Shown: positions 1-6,524, counted from the stretch's first letter. The stretch: DNA of 35,521 nucleotides from an uncultured Prevotellaceae bacterium (GCA_902782305.1 CACZMV010000025.1:1-35521); one strand, 5' to 3'. The notes: a model not told the origin generated them from the letters alone. Program-made: numbers and translations.

Positions 1-251
1 CTCCTCTTAGTTTTTAAATAGTTGATAATAATGAGCCCTTTTGGCTTACGCCGCTTTCCCGTTTAACGGGAATGACTCAAATGTTTGAAAATTTAATTTA
101 TTAATGTTTAATGTTTAATGGTTCTCTTTGTCTCCATTCGCGACTTCTTTTTTTACGCTCTGGGCAGGCCGTAAATTTTGCCAGGCCTGAAAGCAAATTT
201 TTGGTGCCCTGCGCCCCAATTCCATCGTTTCCTTTTGACAATGCAAAGGTA
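1..251 (-). promoter_or_regulatory. Long structured leader of a gene beyond the left edge
   Basis: A minus-strand promoter at 244-275 would start a transcript near position 238 that runs out of the window. No convincing coding frame lies in it. It holds heptamer repeats (TTAATGT-type, 101-121) and a hairpin at about 55-72 with arms TTCCCGTT/AACGGGAA. The last minus-strand bases at the edge read CTAAGAGGAG, a Shine-Dalgarno-like site, so a start codon probably lies just outside. Such sites are uncommon in Bacteroidota. The gene served is unknown; a 5' UTR is the simplest reading, but a small RNA is possible. Confidence 0.5.
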
Positions 252-275
252 CACATTTTTCAAGGCGCCTCCAAA
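244..275 (-). promoter_or_regulatory. Bacteroidota-type promoter, pointing left
   Basis: Read on the minus strand: TTTG (275-272), 20 nt, TACCTTTG (251-244). This matches the Bacteroidota housekeeping promoter TTTG-N19/21-TAnnTTTG exactly. Transcription would leave the window to the left. Confidence 0.75.
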
Positions 276-299
276 TTTTTGGCCGTTTTGGGCGAAAAA

Positions 300-391
300 G
301 CACGATTTTCGTGCTGAAAATCGAGCATGTTTTATTTTTAGCACCACTTTTAGGTGCAAAAAGAGGTTACCTCGACAGTGTGATGTCTGTC
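300..391. repeat. Row of four small hairpins
   Basis: Four short inverted repeats follow one another: 300-314 (GCACGA/TCGTGC), 341-357 (GCACC/GGTGC), 363-373 (GAGGT/ACCTC) and 374-391 (GACAG/CTGTC). No open reading frame with a plausible product overlaps them. The role is unknown. Confidence 0.45.
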
Positions 392-414
392 AACCGAGAT
401 CAGGAAAAGACAAT

Positions 415-560
415 GTCATTAGTCATTAGTCATTAGTCATTAACGTTTTTGGAATGTCAAAAACGGCCACTATATAATAAAATATATATATTTTATTTAT
501 AGTGAGCAAAATGACTGAATTCGAAATTCTTAATGACTAATGACTAATGACTATAATGAC
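415..560. repeat. Nested inverted-repeat element with heptamer arms
   Basis: The left arm has four tandem copies of GTCATTA (415-442). The right arm has three tandem copies of TAATGAC (531-551) plus a fourth at 554-560, the exact reverse complement. Between them are a hairpin CGTTTTTG/CAAAAACG (444-465) and an AT-rich palindrome (468-504) with outer arms CACTATA/TATAGTG and one bulge. No coding capacity is seen. It could be a MITE-like relic, a slippage-generated palindrome or a structured RNA element. Confidence 0.7.
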
Positions 561-596
561 TGAAAAAATATTTGATTTTTTTGCGGTATGTGTACC

Positions 597-671
597 TTAA
601 TTCTTCTGGTTAATCAGGTTCACCACCATCTTTACCATCACATCCTTCTCCTCAGTCTTGCAGTAGAAGAA
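597..671 (-). pseudogene. Possible C-terminal gene remnant
   Basis: A minus-strand frame without a start codon encodes FFYCKTEEKDVMVKMVVNLI followed by NQKN and a stop. Codon choice (AAG, GTG, CTG, AAC, CAG) resembles the core genes of this window. An in-frame stop sits directly upstream, so only this short tail remains. It may be the decayed end of a gene or chance; the family is not recognised. Confidence 0.2.
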
Positions 672-703
672 CTAATTTTAAACGTTAATTAAAAGATAGA
701 AGT

Positions 704-892
704 ATGAAAACATTTAGTAAAGAGAAGCTGATTCTGGAACATTATGTGAAGGCAGCAGAAGAAGTAATGGACGAAGTGACCGTCCGAGTGTGGAAACCCA
801 AGACTATGCAGAAACTTCCCGCTGTCTGTATGCGTGGTGTGATGCAGTCTCATCGTCGAAGTGCTTTGTCTGCAAGGGATATCTATTTATGA
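704..892 (+). CDS. Small hypothetical protein (62 aa)
   Basis: I do not recognise this protein. It is a 62-residue basic product starting MKTFSKEKLILEHYVKAAEE, with an amphipathic helix-like first half and an Arg/Ser-rich second half (MQSHRRSALSARDIYL). There is no signal peptide, membrane segment or Cys cluster. The start follows an A-rich leader typical of this genome. It stands alone, and a textbook rho-independent terminator lies about 75 bp downstream (969-993), which supports a real transcription unit. Codon use is similar to nearby core genes. It could also be a small RNA with a chance frame. Confidence 0.5.
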   Translation: MKTFSKEKLILEHYVKAAEEVMDEVTVRVWKPKTMQKLPAVCMRGVMQSHRRSALSARDIYL

Positions 893-965
893 AGAAAAAT
901 AGGGTTTAAGAACCTGAAAAGAGTAGAGTGTAAAAAGCACATAGACAAAAATATTAAACACAACA

Positions 966-994
966 AAGAGCCGGTAGAGATACCGGCTTTTTCT
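966..994 (+). terminator. Rho-independent terminator
   Basis: A perfect 8-bp stem AGCCGGTA/TACCGGCT (969-976 and 981-988) with a GAGA loop is followed by a T-run. It ends the transcript of the small gene at 704-892. Confidence 0.85.
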
Positions 995-999
995 TGTGT

Positions 1000-1293
1000 T
1001 GTATGTTTTTACTAATTGAATGAGGGATGATGAATTTGGAATGTGGAATGATTCGAGCTTTTCTGCGATGTTCGAAAGAGGAATAAAGAATGGAGATTAT
1101 AGAGTTTTGAATGACGAGGGATAAGAAGCGAAGACAGAGGAAAGAGGGAGGAAGGCAGAGAGAAGAAGGGAGTCTAGAGAGGGAGTAATGGAAAAGAGAG
1201 ACAAATAATGGTGTAAAGAAAAGAGAAGATTAGAAGGAAAATGGAGAAAGGAAGAGATGAGAAGGGTAAAATGGGGGTAAAGGGGGTAAAAGA
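1000..1293. other. Gene-free, purine-rich spacer
   Basis: No plausible gene is seen. From about 1066 to 1293 the plus strand is almost all A and G with few pyrimidines, including runs such as GAGGAAGG and GGGGGTAAAGGGGGTAAAAG (1274-1293). The style resembles the word repeats found elsewhere in the window. It lies 3' of the Fic gene. Confidence 0.6.
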
Positions 1294-1319
1294 GAGGACT
1301 GCCGGGGCGGACAGTCCTC
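1294..1319 (-). terminator. Probable terminator of the Fic gene
   Basis: An 8-bp perfect stem GAGGACTG/CAGTCCTC encloses a GC-rich 10-nt loop. On the minus strand it is followed by TCTCTTTTACC. It sits about 65 bp after the Fic stop codon. The T-run is interrupted, so strength is uncertain. Confidence 0.55.
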
Positions 1320-1384
1320 AGAAAACGAAAAATGATGATGAATTGATTTTTAGATGTTTAGTAAAGCGTTGTTCAAGGAAAGGA

Positions 1385-2218
1385 TTAGAGATTGACTTTC
1401 CAAGAGCCATTTTTGTTGGCACCCACACGTTCGATGATGCCACGCTTGCGGAGAGCAGCTAAAACCTTGTTAATACCGGCCTCTGAGAGCTGTAGACGAC
1501 GAGAAAGAGCACCGATGGTGATGCGTGGATCGGCCACCAGGAGCTTCACAATTCGCTGCTCAGACTTGGAAAGTTGGGCTTCAGCATCGTCTGTGAAGGC
1601 ATTTTCAGGGGTTTTATCCTGTACTTTTCCTCTACTTTTATTCTTTACTTTATTCTCTACTTTATTCTCTACTTTATTCTTTACCTCTTGCAGTACAACA
1701 TCCAGCAAACAGCGTAAAATGTACTCGATGAAATGGGTAATTTTGGCGGTTTCACTGAGATAGGCCAAAACACGGCGATATTCCTGCTGACGCTCCACAA
1801 CGAGCGACTCGAGCGGAAGACCTGCTAAAACAGGGCGCCACTGAACCAAAAGAAGGGTCTGCCAGAAGAGTCCTAAACGCTCGTTCCCCTCTAAAAAAGG
1901 ATGAATAGAGGTCAATTCGTAATGAAAAATGCAACTACGGACGAGTGGATGCTCCTCCGTATGGGTTATCCAATCGAAGAGCATGGACATGTGCAGACGG
2001 ACGCGCGGATCGTCACGGTACTGCCCTACCCCACCACTCAATCCATCAACCAACTGTTCGTGAGCACGAAGAAGGTCGTCCTCAGAGAAGGGGTTAAAAG
2101 ACGGCTCGGGGACCTCATGGACTGAACCCGTGAGCGTTTCAAGGATTCCGATTTGTTCGGAGATTTCAGAAACCAAACAGAGGGCTTCCGAAGAAATTTG
2201 ATAAGACGGTTCGAACAT
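1385..2218 (-). CDS. Degenerate Fic-domain protein with C-terminal winged helix
   Basis: Fic proteins transfer AMP or other groups from nucleotides to protein hydroxyls. The Fic core lies at about residues 46-175, with the motif HPFLEGNERLG at 106-116; the usual form is HPFxDGNGRxGR. His106 is kept, but the middle Gly is Glu113 and the final Arg is Leu117. The N-terminal (S/T)xxxE(G/N) inhibitory helix normally present in this subgroup is absent, and the flap before the motif is shortened (around GGVGQYRDDP). A V-[E/K]-N-K repeat linker at about 179-194 joins a winged-helix domain at about 218-275. The gene is uninterrupted and stands alone downstream of a tRNA. It may be a pseudo-enzyme or a DNA-binding remnant. 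The family call is firm; activity is doubtful. Confidence 0.85.
   Translation of the reverse strand: MFEPSYQISSEALCLVSEISEQIGILETLTGSVHEVPEPSFNPFSEDDLLRAHEQLVDGLSGGVGQYRDDPRVRLHMSMLFDWITHTEEHPLVRSCIFHYELTSIHPFLEGNERLGLFWQTLLLVQWRPVLAGLPLESLVVERQQEYRRVLAYLSETAKITHFIEYILRCLLDVVLQEVKNKVENKVENKVKNKSRGKVQDKTPENAFTDDAEAQLSKSEQRIVKLLVADPRITIGALSRRLQLSEAGINKVLAALRKRGIIERVGANKNGSWKVNL
1638..1685. repeat. In-frame 12-bp tandem repeat inside the Fic gene
   Basis: Four 12-bp units of the form TTATTC[T/C]TTAC[T/C] or TTATTCTCTACT at 1638, 1650, 1662 and 1674 encode four V-[E/K]-N-K steps on the minus strand. Unit length is a multiple of three, so copy number can change without a frameshift. Confidence 0.85.
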
Positions 2219-2252
2219 AATATTTTACATTTATAGTTTTCTGTCAGTAAAC

Positions 2253-2288
2253 TAAAAAAGCGAAGTACCTTATTAAGGTTACTCCGCT
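2253..2288 (-). terminator. Terminator of the SRP RNA/tRNA-Thr transcript
   Basis: On the minus strand an imperfect stem (AGCGGAGTA-ACCTT with AAGG-TACTTCGCT) is followed directly by TTTTTTAG. It lies about 43 bp after the tRNA 3' end. Confidence 0.75.
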
Positions 2289-2330
2289 ACTCATTTTCTA
2301 ACCAAAATCATTAAAGAAATGATATTTTCG

Positions 2331-2404
2331 AGCCTCTTGTCGGATTCGAACCAACGACCCCGAGATTACAAATCACGTGCTCTGGCCAACTGAGCTAAAG
2401 AGGC
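2331..2404 (-). tRNA. tRNA-Thr (UGU anticodon)
   Basis: The cloverleaf reads cleanly on the minus strand. The acceptor stem is GCCTCTT/AAGAGGC with discriminator U. The anticodon loop TTTGTAA gives UGU for threonine, with one U-U mismatch in the anticodon stem. The T-arm is GTTGG-TTCGAAT-CCGAC. CCA is not encoded. The 5' end lies 3 nt from the SRP RNA closing stem, so both probably come from one precursor. Confidence 0.95.
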
Positions 2405-2407
2405 GGG

Positions 2408-2503
2408 TGGGCAGCTATCTGCATCGCGCCGCTACAACCAAGTACCCTTGCTATGTTCCCATCCTGGGGGATTCCGAGGGAGCTGGCCGTACAGGACTGC
2501 CCA
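2408..2503 (-). ncRNA. ffs: Signal recognition particle RNA (4.5S type)
   Basis: This RNA pairs with Ffh and directs membrane-protein ribosomes to the membrane. The conserved domain IV is visible: CAGG, then a 3-bp helix ATG/CAT closing a GGAA tetraloop, then AGCAAGG on the 3' side. This matches the E. coli arrangement CAGG-UCC-GGAA-GGA-AGCAGCC. The outer stem is TGGGCAG/CTGCCCA. At about 96 nt it is the short form without an Alu domain. The exact 5' end is uncertain by several bases. A promoter at 2600-2631 leaves roughly 90 nt of structured leader. The 3' end abuts tRNA-Thr, so RNase P processing of the tRNA would also set the SRP RNA 3' end. Confidence 0.9.
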
Positions 2504-2573
2504 TTTGGGCTGACAAAATCAGTGCAAGCCGAATGCAGAGAACTTGTTCTTTGCTGAGGCGAAGCCTGATTTC

Positions 2574-2600
2574 GCAGACGATTTTTCAAAAATCGCCTGC
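2574..2600 (-). other. Near-perfect hairpin at the SRP RNA transcript start
   Basis: Thirteen-base arms GCAGACGATTTTT/AAAAATCGCCTGC pair with one G-U wobble and a 1-nt centre. The outer edge overlaps the -7 promoter element, so only part of it would be transcribed. The role is unknown. Confidence 0.5.
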
Positions 2601-2631
2601 AAAGGTAGTACTTTTTTAGCAAAACCGCAAA
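2600..2631 (-). promoter_or_regulatory. Promoter of the SRP RNA/tRNA-Thr transcript
   Basis: On the minus strand: TTTG (2631-2628), 20 nt, TACCTTTG (2607-2600), an exact match to the Bacteroidota consensus. It is divergent from the promoter at 2647-2677, only 15 bp away. Confidence 0.8.
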
Positions 2632-2646
2632 TGTTTCTCAAAAAAT

Positions 2647-2677
2647 TTTGAGGTTCGCCCAAATCTTTGTAACTTTG
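2647..2677 (+). promoter_or_regulatory. Promoter of the DUF4199 gene
   Basis: TTTG (2647-2650), 19 nt, TAACTTTG (2670-2677). Only 9 nt separate it from the ATG at 2687, so the mRNA should have almost no leader. Confidence 0.8.
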
Positions 2678-2686
2678 CAGGCTGTA

Positions 2687-3253
2687 ATGACACCTATAGA
2701 ATATGTACAATTAAGGGCGTTTGCACGACAGGACGGGGCGTTGCTGTCGCTGCTATGGATAGGAAGCTTTGCCTGCTATATACAGGGGCTAACCTACCCC
2801 AGCCTGGGTATGGCCGCCATTTTGCTGGCCATCATGTCGCCCTTCTTTGCAGCCAACAGGTTGCGCCATTTCCGCGATTATGCGCGCGAGGGATTCATCA
2901 CCTTTAAGCGGGGCTATGCCTACACGGTGATGAGCTATTTCTATGCGGGACTGCTGCTGGCAGTGGCCATCTACGTGTATTTCGAATACATGGACAACGG
3001 CTATCTGCTGGGCGTGCTGAACTCGGTAATGACTTCGGAAGAGGGCAAGAAGGTGCTGGAGCTGTATGGCATGAAGGACCAGATGCAACAGGAAATGCAG
3101 GCTCTATACGACATGCGCCCGATAGATTTTGCCGTGAATATGCTGACTATCAGCATCATGGCGGGATTTTTCCTGGGATTGCCCATCGCCGCGCTGATGA
3201 GGCGCGAGGGCGAAGCCAGTGAAAAAGTGAATAGTGAAGAGGAAAATTTGTAA
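2687..3253 (+). CDS. DUF4199-type integral membrane protein
   Basis: This 188-residue protein has four predicted membrane segments at about 17-34, 39-56, 78-99 and 146-170, with a charged loop at 117-145 (SEEGKKVLELYGMKDQMQQE). The layout fits DUF4199, a Bacteroidota inner-membrane family of unknown function that commonly sits beside a glycosyltransferase, as it does here. The ATG at 2687 is chosen because an earlier in-frame start at 2648 would lie inside the promoter. The C-terminal tail EKVNSEEENL is encoded by intergenic-style word repeats (from 3219) and is probably not conserved. The gene is likely co-transcribed with the glycosyltransferase 31 bp downstream. Confidence 0.8.
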   Translation: MTPIEYVQLRAFARQDGALLSLLWIGSFACYIQGLTYPSLGMAAILLAIMSPFFAANRLRHFRDYAREGFITFKRGYAYTVMSYFYAGLLLAVAIYVYFEYMDNGYLLGVLNSVMTSEEGKKVLELYGMKDQMQQEMQALYDMRPIDFAVNMLTISIMAGFFLGLPIAALMRREGEASEKVNSEEENL

Positions 3254-3284
3254 ATTGTAAATAGTCAAATTGTAAATTAGATAG
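3219..3284 (+). repeat. Word repeats spanning a gene end and the next leader
   Basis: Variants of GTGAA(T)A and (A)ATTGTAAAT recur from inside the last codons of the DUF4199 gene to just before the next ATG. The same words recur at 16274, 18209 and 19481. Confidence 0.65.
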
Positions 3285-4256
3285 ATGGATATATCAGTTA
3301 TTATACCTTTATATAATGAGGACGAGTCGCTGCCTGAGCTGTATGCGTGGATAGAGCGCGTGATGCAGGCAAACAAGTTCTCGTTTGAGGTGATTTTCGT
3401 GAACGACGGCTCTACGGACCATTCGTGGGACGTCATCAAAGAGTTAGCTGCCCGCTCAGAGCACGTAAAGGGCATCAAGTTCCGCAGAAACTACGGTAAG
3501 AGTCCTGCGCTGTACTGTGGCTTTAAGGAGGCACAGGGCGACGTGGTGATAACCATGGATGCCGACCTGCAGGATTCGCCCGACGAGATTCCCGAACTGT
3601 ACCGCATGATTAAAGAGGACGGCAACGACCTGGTGAGTGGATTCAAGCAGAACCGCAAGCAGGGCGACCCGCTGTCGAAAACCATCCCCACAAAGCTGTT
3701 TAACGCCACTGCACGCAAGGTGAGCGGCATCAAGAACCTGCACGACTTCAACTGCGGACTGAAGGCTTATCGCAAGGAGGTGGTGAAGAATATCGAGGTG
3801 TATGGCGAAATGCACCGCTACATGCCTTATCTGGCTAAGAATGCAGGTTTCGACAAGATAGCCGAGAAGCCCGTACACCATCAGGCAAGAAAGTTTGGCA
3901 AGTCGAAATTCATGGGATGGAACCGTTTTGTGAACGGCTATCTGGACTTGCTGACACTGTGGTTCCTGGGCACCTTTGGCAAGAAGCCCATGCACGTGTT
4001 CGGATTCCTGGGCACTATCGTGTTCATGATTGGTTTCCTGTCGGCGCTCTTCCTGGGCGTGGAGAAGGCGTGGGCGCTGTATAATGGTGTGCCCATGCGA
4101 TTGGTTACCAATTCGCCTTACTTCTACATCGCGCTGACCATGATGATGATTGGTACGCAGCTATTCCTGGCGGGATTCCTGGGCGACCTGATCAGCAGAA
4201 ACAGCGCAGGACGTAACGACTACCAAATAGAGGAGAAAATCAGATGCGGAAAATAA
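3285..4256 (+). CDS. Glycosyltransferase family 2, polyprenyl-phosphate type
   Basis: The N-terminal GT-A domain (about 1-225) starts with ISVIIPLYNEDESLPELY and carries the DAD metal/nucleotide motif at 92-94, then DLQDSPDEIPEL. Two membrane segments follow at about 238-259 and 279-303. This order matches DPM1/GtrB-like enzymes, which move a sugar from a nucleotide donor onto undecaprenyl phosphate at the inner membrane for envelope glycans. The sugar cannot be told from sequence. Length (323 aa) is normal. The 3' end overlaps the next gene by 13 bp, indicating translational coupling with the DUF6452 and DUF6048 genes. Confidence 0.9.
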   Translation: MDISVIIPLYNEDESLPELYAWIERVMQANKFSFEVIFVNDGSTDHSWDVIKELAARSEHVKGIKFRRNYGKSPALYCGFKEAQGDVVITMDADLQDSPDEIPELYRMIKEDGNDLVSGFKQNRKQGDPLSKTIPTKLFNATARKVSGIKNLHDFNCGLKAYRKEVVKNIEVYGEMHRYMPYLAKNAGFDKIAEKPVHHQARKFGKSKFMGWNRFVNGYLDLLTLWFLGTFGKKPMHVFGFLGTIVFMIGFLSALFLGVEKAWALYNGVPMRLVTNSPYFYIALTMMMIGTQLFLAGFLGDLISRNSAGRNDYQIEEKIRCGK

Positions 4257-4750
4257 TCGTCGCACTGCTGGTCATAATGGCCACGATGATGGCCTGCACG
4301 AGCATTGACTGCCCCGTGAACAATACTGTGTTCACGCGCTACACGCTGTTAAAGCCCGACGGAGTAGCCGATACGCTGAAGGGGGACACCATGTGGATAC
4401 GGACCAGAAGAAGCGACGGCAAGGATACCTTGTTGCTGAATGCGCTCTGTGGCAACGCTGCCGACGGGTTTGCCCTGCAAATCAGTCATACCAACCCTGA
4501 GGACAAGTTCTTGGTGCTGATGCGCAAAGAGGGACAGACAGTAGGCTACTACTATGACAGCATCTGCGTGAAGAAGGAGGACTATCCGCACTTCGAATCA
4601 GTAGACTGTCAGGCTTCGTTCTTCCACCATATCACCAACGTGAGATGGCTGGGCAATTTCATCGACTCCGTAGTGATCAATAACCCCGAAGTAAACTATG
4701 ATAAAGATTCGCCAGATCATTTCTACCTATACATCAACCCGGATTTTTAG
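4244..4750 (+). CDS. DUF6452-like lipoprotein
   Basis: A 168-residue protein with a lipoprotein signal: hydrophobic stretch at 3-16 and lipobox ending at Cys18 (TMMACTS). The mature part has CPVNNTVFTRYTL near the start and a beta-rich body. The arrangement of a short Cys-rich lipoprotein directly before a DUF6048 gene is typical of Bacteroidota, which supports the family call. Function is unknown; an outer-membrane or periplasmic role is inferred. It overlaps the glycosyltransferase by 13 bp and the next gene by 53 bp, so the three are coupled. Confidence 0.7.
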   Translation: MRKIIVALLVIMATMMACTSIDCPVNNTVFTRYTLLKPDGVADTLKGDTMWIRTRRSDGKDTLLLNALCGNAADGFALQISHTNPEDKFLVLMRKEGQTVGYYYDSICVKKEDYPHFESVDCQASFFHHITNVRWLGNFIDSVVINNPEVNYDKDSPDHFYLYINPDF

Positions 4751-5396
4751 TCTGCTGTTGCTACTGATTGTTTCAGCGACTACCCATGCGCAATCCAAAA
4801 TGTTTCGCATGGAGAAGGACTCTATACCCTTGTTCAGAGGCTTTGCCGTATCGTTCGACTTAGTAGGTCCGATGATGATGGCACTGAGCGACCATGGCGA
4901 GATTGAGGGTGCCCTGCGCATCAACCTGCACGACCAGTGGTTCCCCGTCTTCGAGTTGGGTTTAGGACGTGCCAACCACGAAAACGACAAGGTGACGGGC
5001 ATTACGTATAAGACGACAGCCCCTTACTTCCGCGTGGGTATGGACTGGAACATCATGAAGAACAAGCATGCAGACAACCGTCTGTATGCGGGTTTCCGCT
5101 ATGGATTCACGTCGTATAAGCTGGACATTATCCGCGAAGCGTTGCCCGACCCCGTATGGAAGAACACCTCGGGATTCGGCAAGAAGGACATGGGGTGCTC
5201 CATGCACTGGCTGGAAGCGGTGTTCGGCATTGACGCCAAGATATTCGGGCCCTTGCACTTAGGATGGATGGTGCGCTATAAGCGTCGAATAGCCCATAAC
5301 GACGGTGATTTGGGCGCTACGTGGTATGTGCCAGGATTCGGCATCAACGACAATGATACCTTCGGCGCAAACTTCAACATTATAGTGGATATTTAA
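4698..5396 (+). CDS. DUF6048-like outer-membrane protein
   Basis: A 232-residue secreted protein. The signal peptide covers about 1-31 (SLLLLLIVSATTHAQS). The rest alternates short hydrophobic strands rich in aromatic residues and glycine (YAGFRYGFTSYKLD, LGWMVRYKRRIAHND) and ends FGANFNIIVDI, the pattern of a small outer-membrane beta-barrel. Function is unknown. The 53-bp overlap with the upstream lipoprotein gene suggests the two products work together. The ATG at 4698 is used because it starts the only good signal peptide. Confidence 0.7.
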   Translation: MIKIRQIISTYTSTRIFSLLLLLIVSATTHAQSKMFRMEKDSIPLFRGFAVSFDLVGPMMMALSDHGEIEGALRINLHDQWFPVFELGLGRANHENDKVTGITYKTTAPYFRVGMDWNIMKNKHADNRLYAGFRYGFTSYKLDIIREALPDPVWKNTSGFGKKDMGCSMHWLEAVFGIDAKIFGPLHLGWMVRYKRRIAHNDGDLGATWYVPGFGINDNDTFGANFNIIVDI

Positions 5397-5424
5397 CAAA
5401 AAAAACGAAAACGAAGACGAACGC

Positions 5425-5460
5425 TCGACCTTAGGTCGCTTTGCACCTTTAGGTCAAAGA
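5425..5460 (+). repeat. Dispersed leader repeat, copy A
   Basis: A 36-bp sequence made of the near-palindrome GACCTTAGGTC, then GCTTTGCACC, then TTTAGGTCAAAGA. A second copy lies at 12446-12478 on the other strand. Both lie in the sense direction shortly before a gene start (apbE here). The flanks (5397-5501) are A-rich word repeats built on AACGA and ATAACGAAAAC. Confidence 0.75.
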
Positions 5461-5501
5461 ACGATAACCGGAATCGAAAACGATAACGAAAACCAAAAAC
5501 T

Positions 5502-6524
5502 ATGGATGAATCGAGAAAGAAAAAACTAATATGGCAATTGCCATTCCTCACACTGCTGATAGTGGGTACCATACTCATTATCAGACAACAGCAGTCCACG
5601 CCTTATCAGAAGAACTCAGGCACCATATTCGGTACGACGTATCACATCACGTATCAGTATGACGAAGACCTGCAGGAAGAGATAGTGAACAAGTTGAAAG
5701 AGGTGGACGACGCCTTGTCGATGTTCAACAAAGAGAGCATCATATCGAAAGTGAACAACAATGAGCCCGTCGTGCTGAACGACATGTTCGTGGAGGTGTT
5801 TCAATTGGCAAAGGAAATCAGCAAGGACACGGATGGGGCCTTCGACATTACCGTAGCGCCTCTGGTGAACGCATGGGGCTTCGGATTCAAGAACGAGCAA
5901 ATGCCCGACAAGCAGGCTGTAGATTCGCTGATGACGATTGTGGGACACCAGAAGGTAAATTACAACGGAAAGAAGATTGTGAAGAAAGACCCACGCATCA
6001 CGCTGGATTGCTCAGCAATAGCCAAAGGCTATGGTGTGGACGTAGTGGCACGACTGCTGGACAAAAAGGACATCAAAAACTATCTGGTAGAAATAGGTGG
6101 CGAGGTGGTAACCAAGGGTATCAGCGAGAAGCGTCTGCCCTGGAAAATAGGAGTGACCAAACCCACAGACGATGCTTTGTCGGAGAGTGGCGAACTGCAA
6201 ACCATTCTGAACGTGACGGACAAGGCTATGGCGACAAGTGGAAACTATCGGAATTTCTACTACAAAGGAAAGCGCAAATATGCCCACACCATAGACCCGA
6301 AGACGGGCTATCCCGTACAGCACAGCATTCTATCAGCCACGGTACTGACCGACCGTTGTGTGAGAGCCGATGCCTATGCTACCGCCTTTATGGTGATGGG
6401 TATGGAAAAGGCGAAGAAAGTGCTGGAGAAGAACCCCGACCTAATGGTGTATTTCATCTATGATAAGAACGGACAATTAGACGTGTGGTATTCGCCCTCG
6501 CTGAAAGAGAAAATACAGAAATAA
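5502..6524 (+). CDS. apbE: FAD:protein FMN transferase
   Basis: ApbE attaches FMN covalently to Thr/Ser of exported proteins such as RnfG and NqrB/C subunits. The 340-residue protein has an N-terminal membrane anchor (about 10-27) without a lipobox Cys. The family motifs follow in order: TIFGTTYHITY (41-51), DTDGAFDITVAPLVNAWGFG (109-128), LDCSAIAKGYGVD (168-180), YLVEIGGEV (194-202), ATSGNYRNFYY (244-254), and the metal site around RADAYATAFMVMG, with Asp290 and Thr294. It acts on the periplasmic side. The leader carries repeat copy A. No Rnf or Nqr genes are in view. It may share a transcript with the Crp-type regulator 33 bp downstream. Confidence 0.93.
   Translation: MDESRKKKLIWQLPFLTLLIVGTILIIRQQQSTPYQKNSGTIFGTTYHITYQYDEDLQEEIVNKLKEVDDALSMFNKESIISKVNNNEPVVLNDMFVEVFQLAKEISKDTDGAFDITVAPLVNAWGFGFKNEQMPDKQAVDSLMTIVGHQKVNYNGKKIVKKDPRITLDCSAIAKGYGVDVVARLLDKKDIKNYLVEIGGEVVTKGISEKRLPWKIGVTKPTDDALSESGELQTILNVTDKAMATSGNYRNFYYKGKRKYAHTIDPKTGYPVQHSILSATVLTDRCVRADAYATAFMVMGMEKAKKVLEKNPDLMVYFIYDKNGQLDVWYSPSLKEKIQK

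Noticed and set aside
111-429. Several short open frames in the first 430 bp
   Set aside because: Products are low-complexity or Cys/Phe-rich with no family likeness, and they overlap promoter and hairpin structure.
415-560. CRISPR array
   Set aside because: Repeats are 7 bp, contiguous and without spacers, and no cas genes are present.
2648-2686. Earlier start for the DUF4199 protein
   Set aside because: This stretch contains the promoter TAACTTTG, so it cannot be translated from that promoter.
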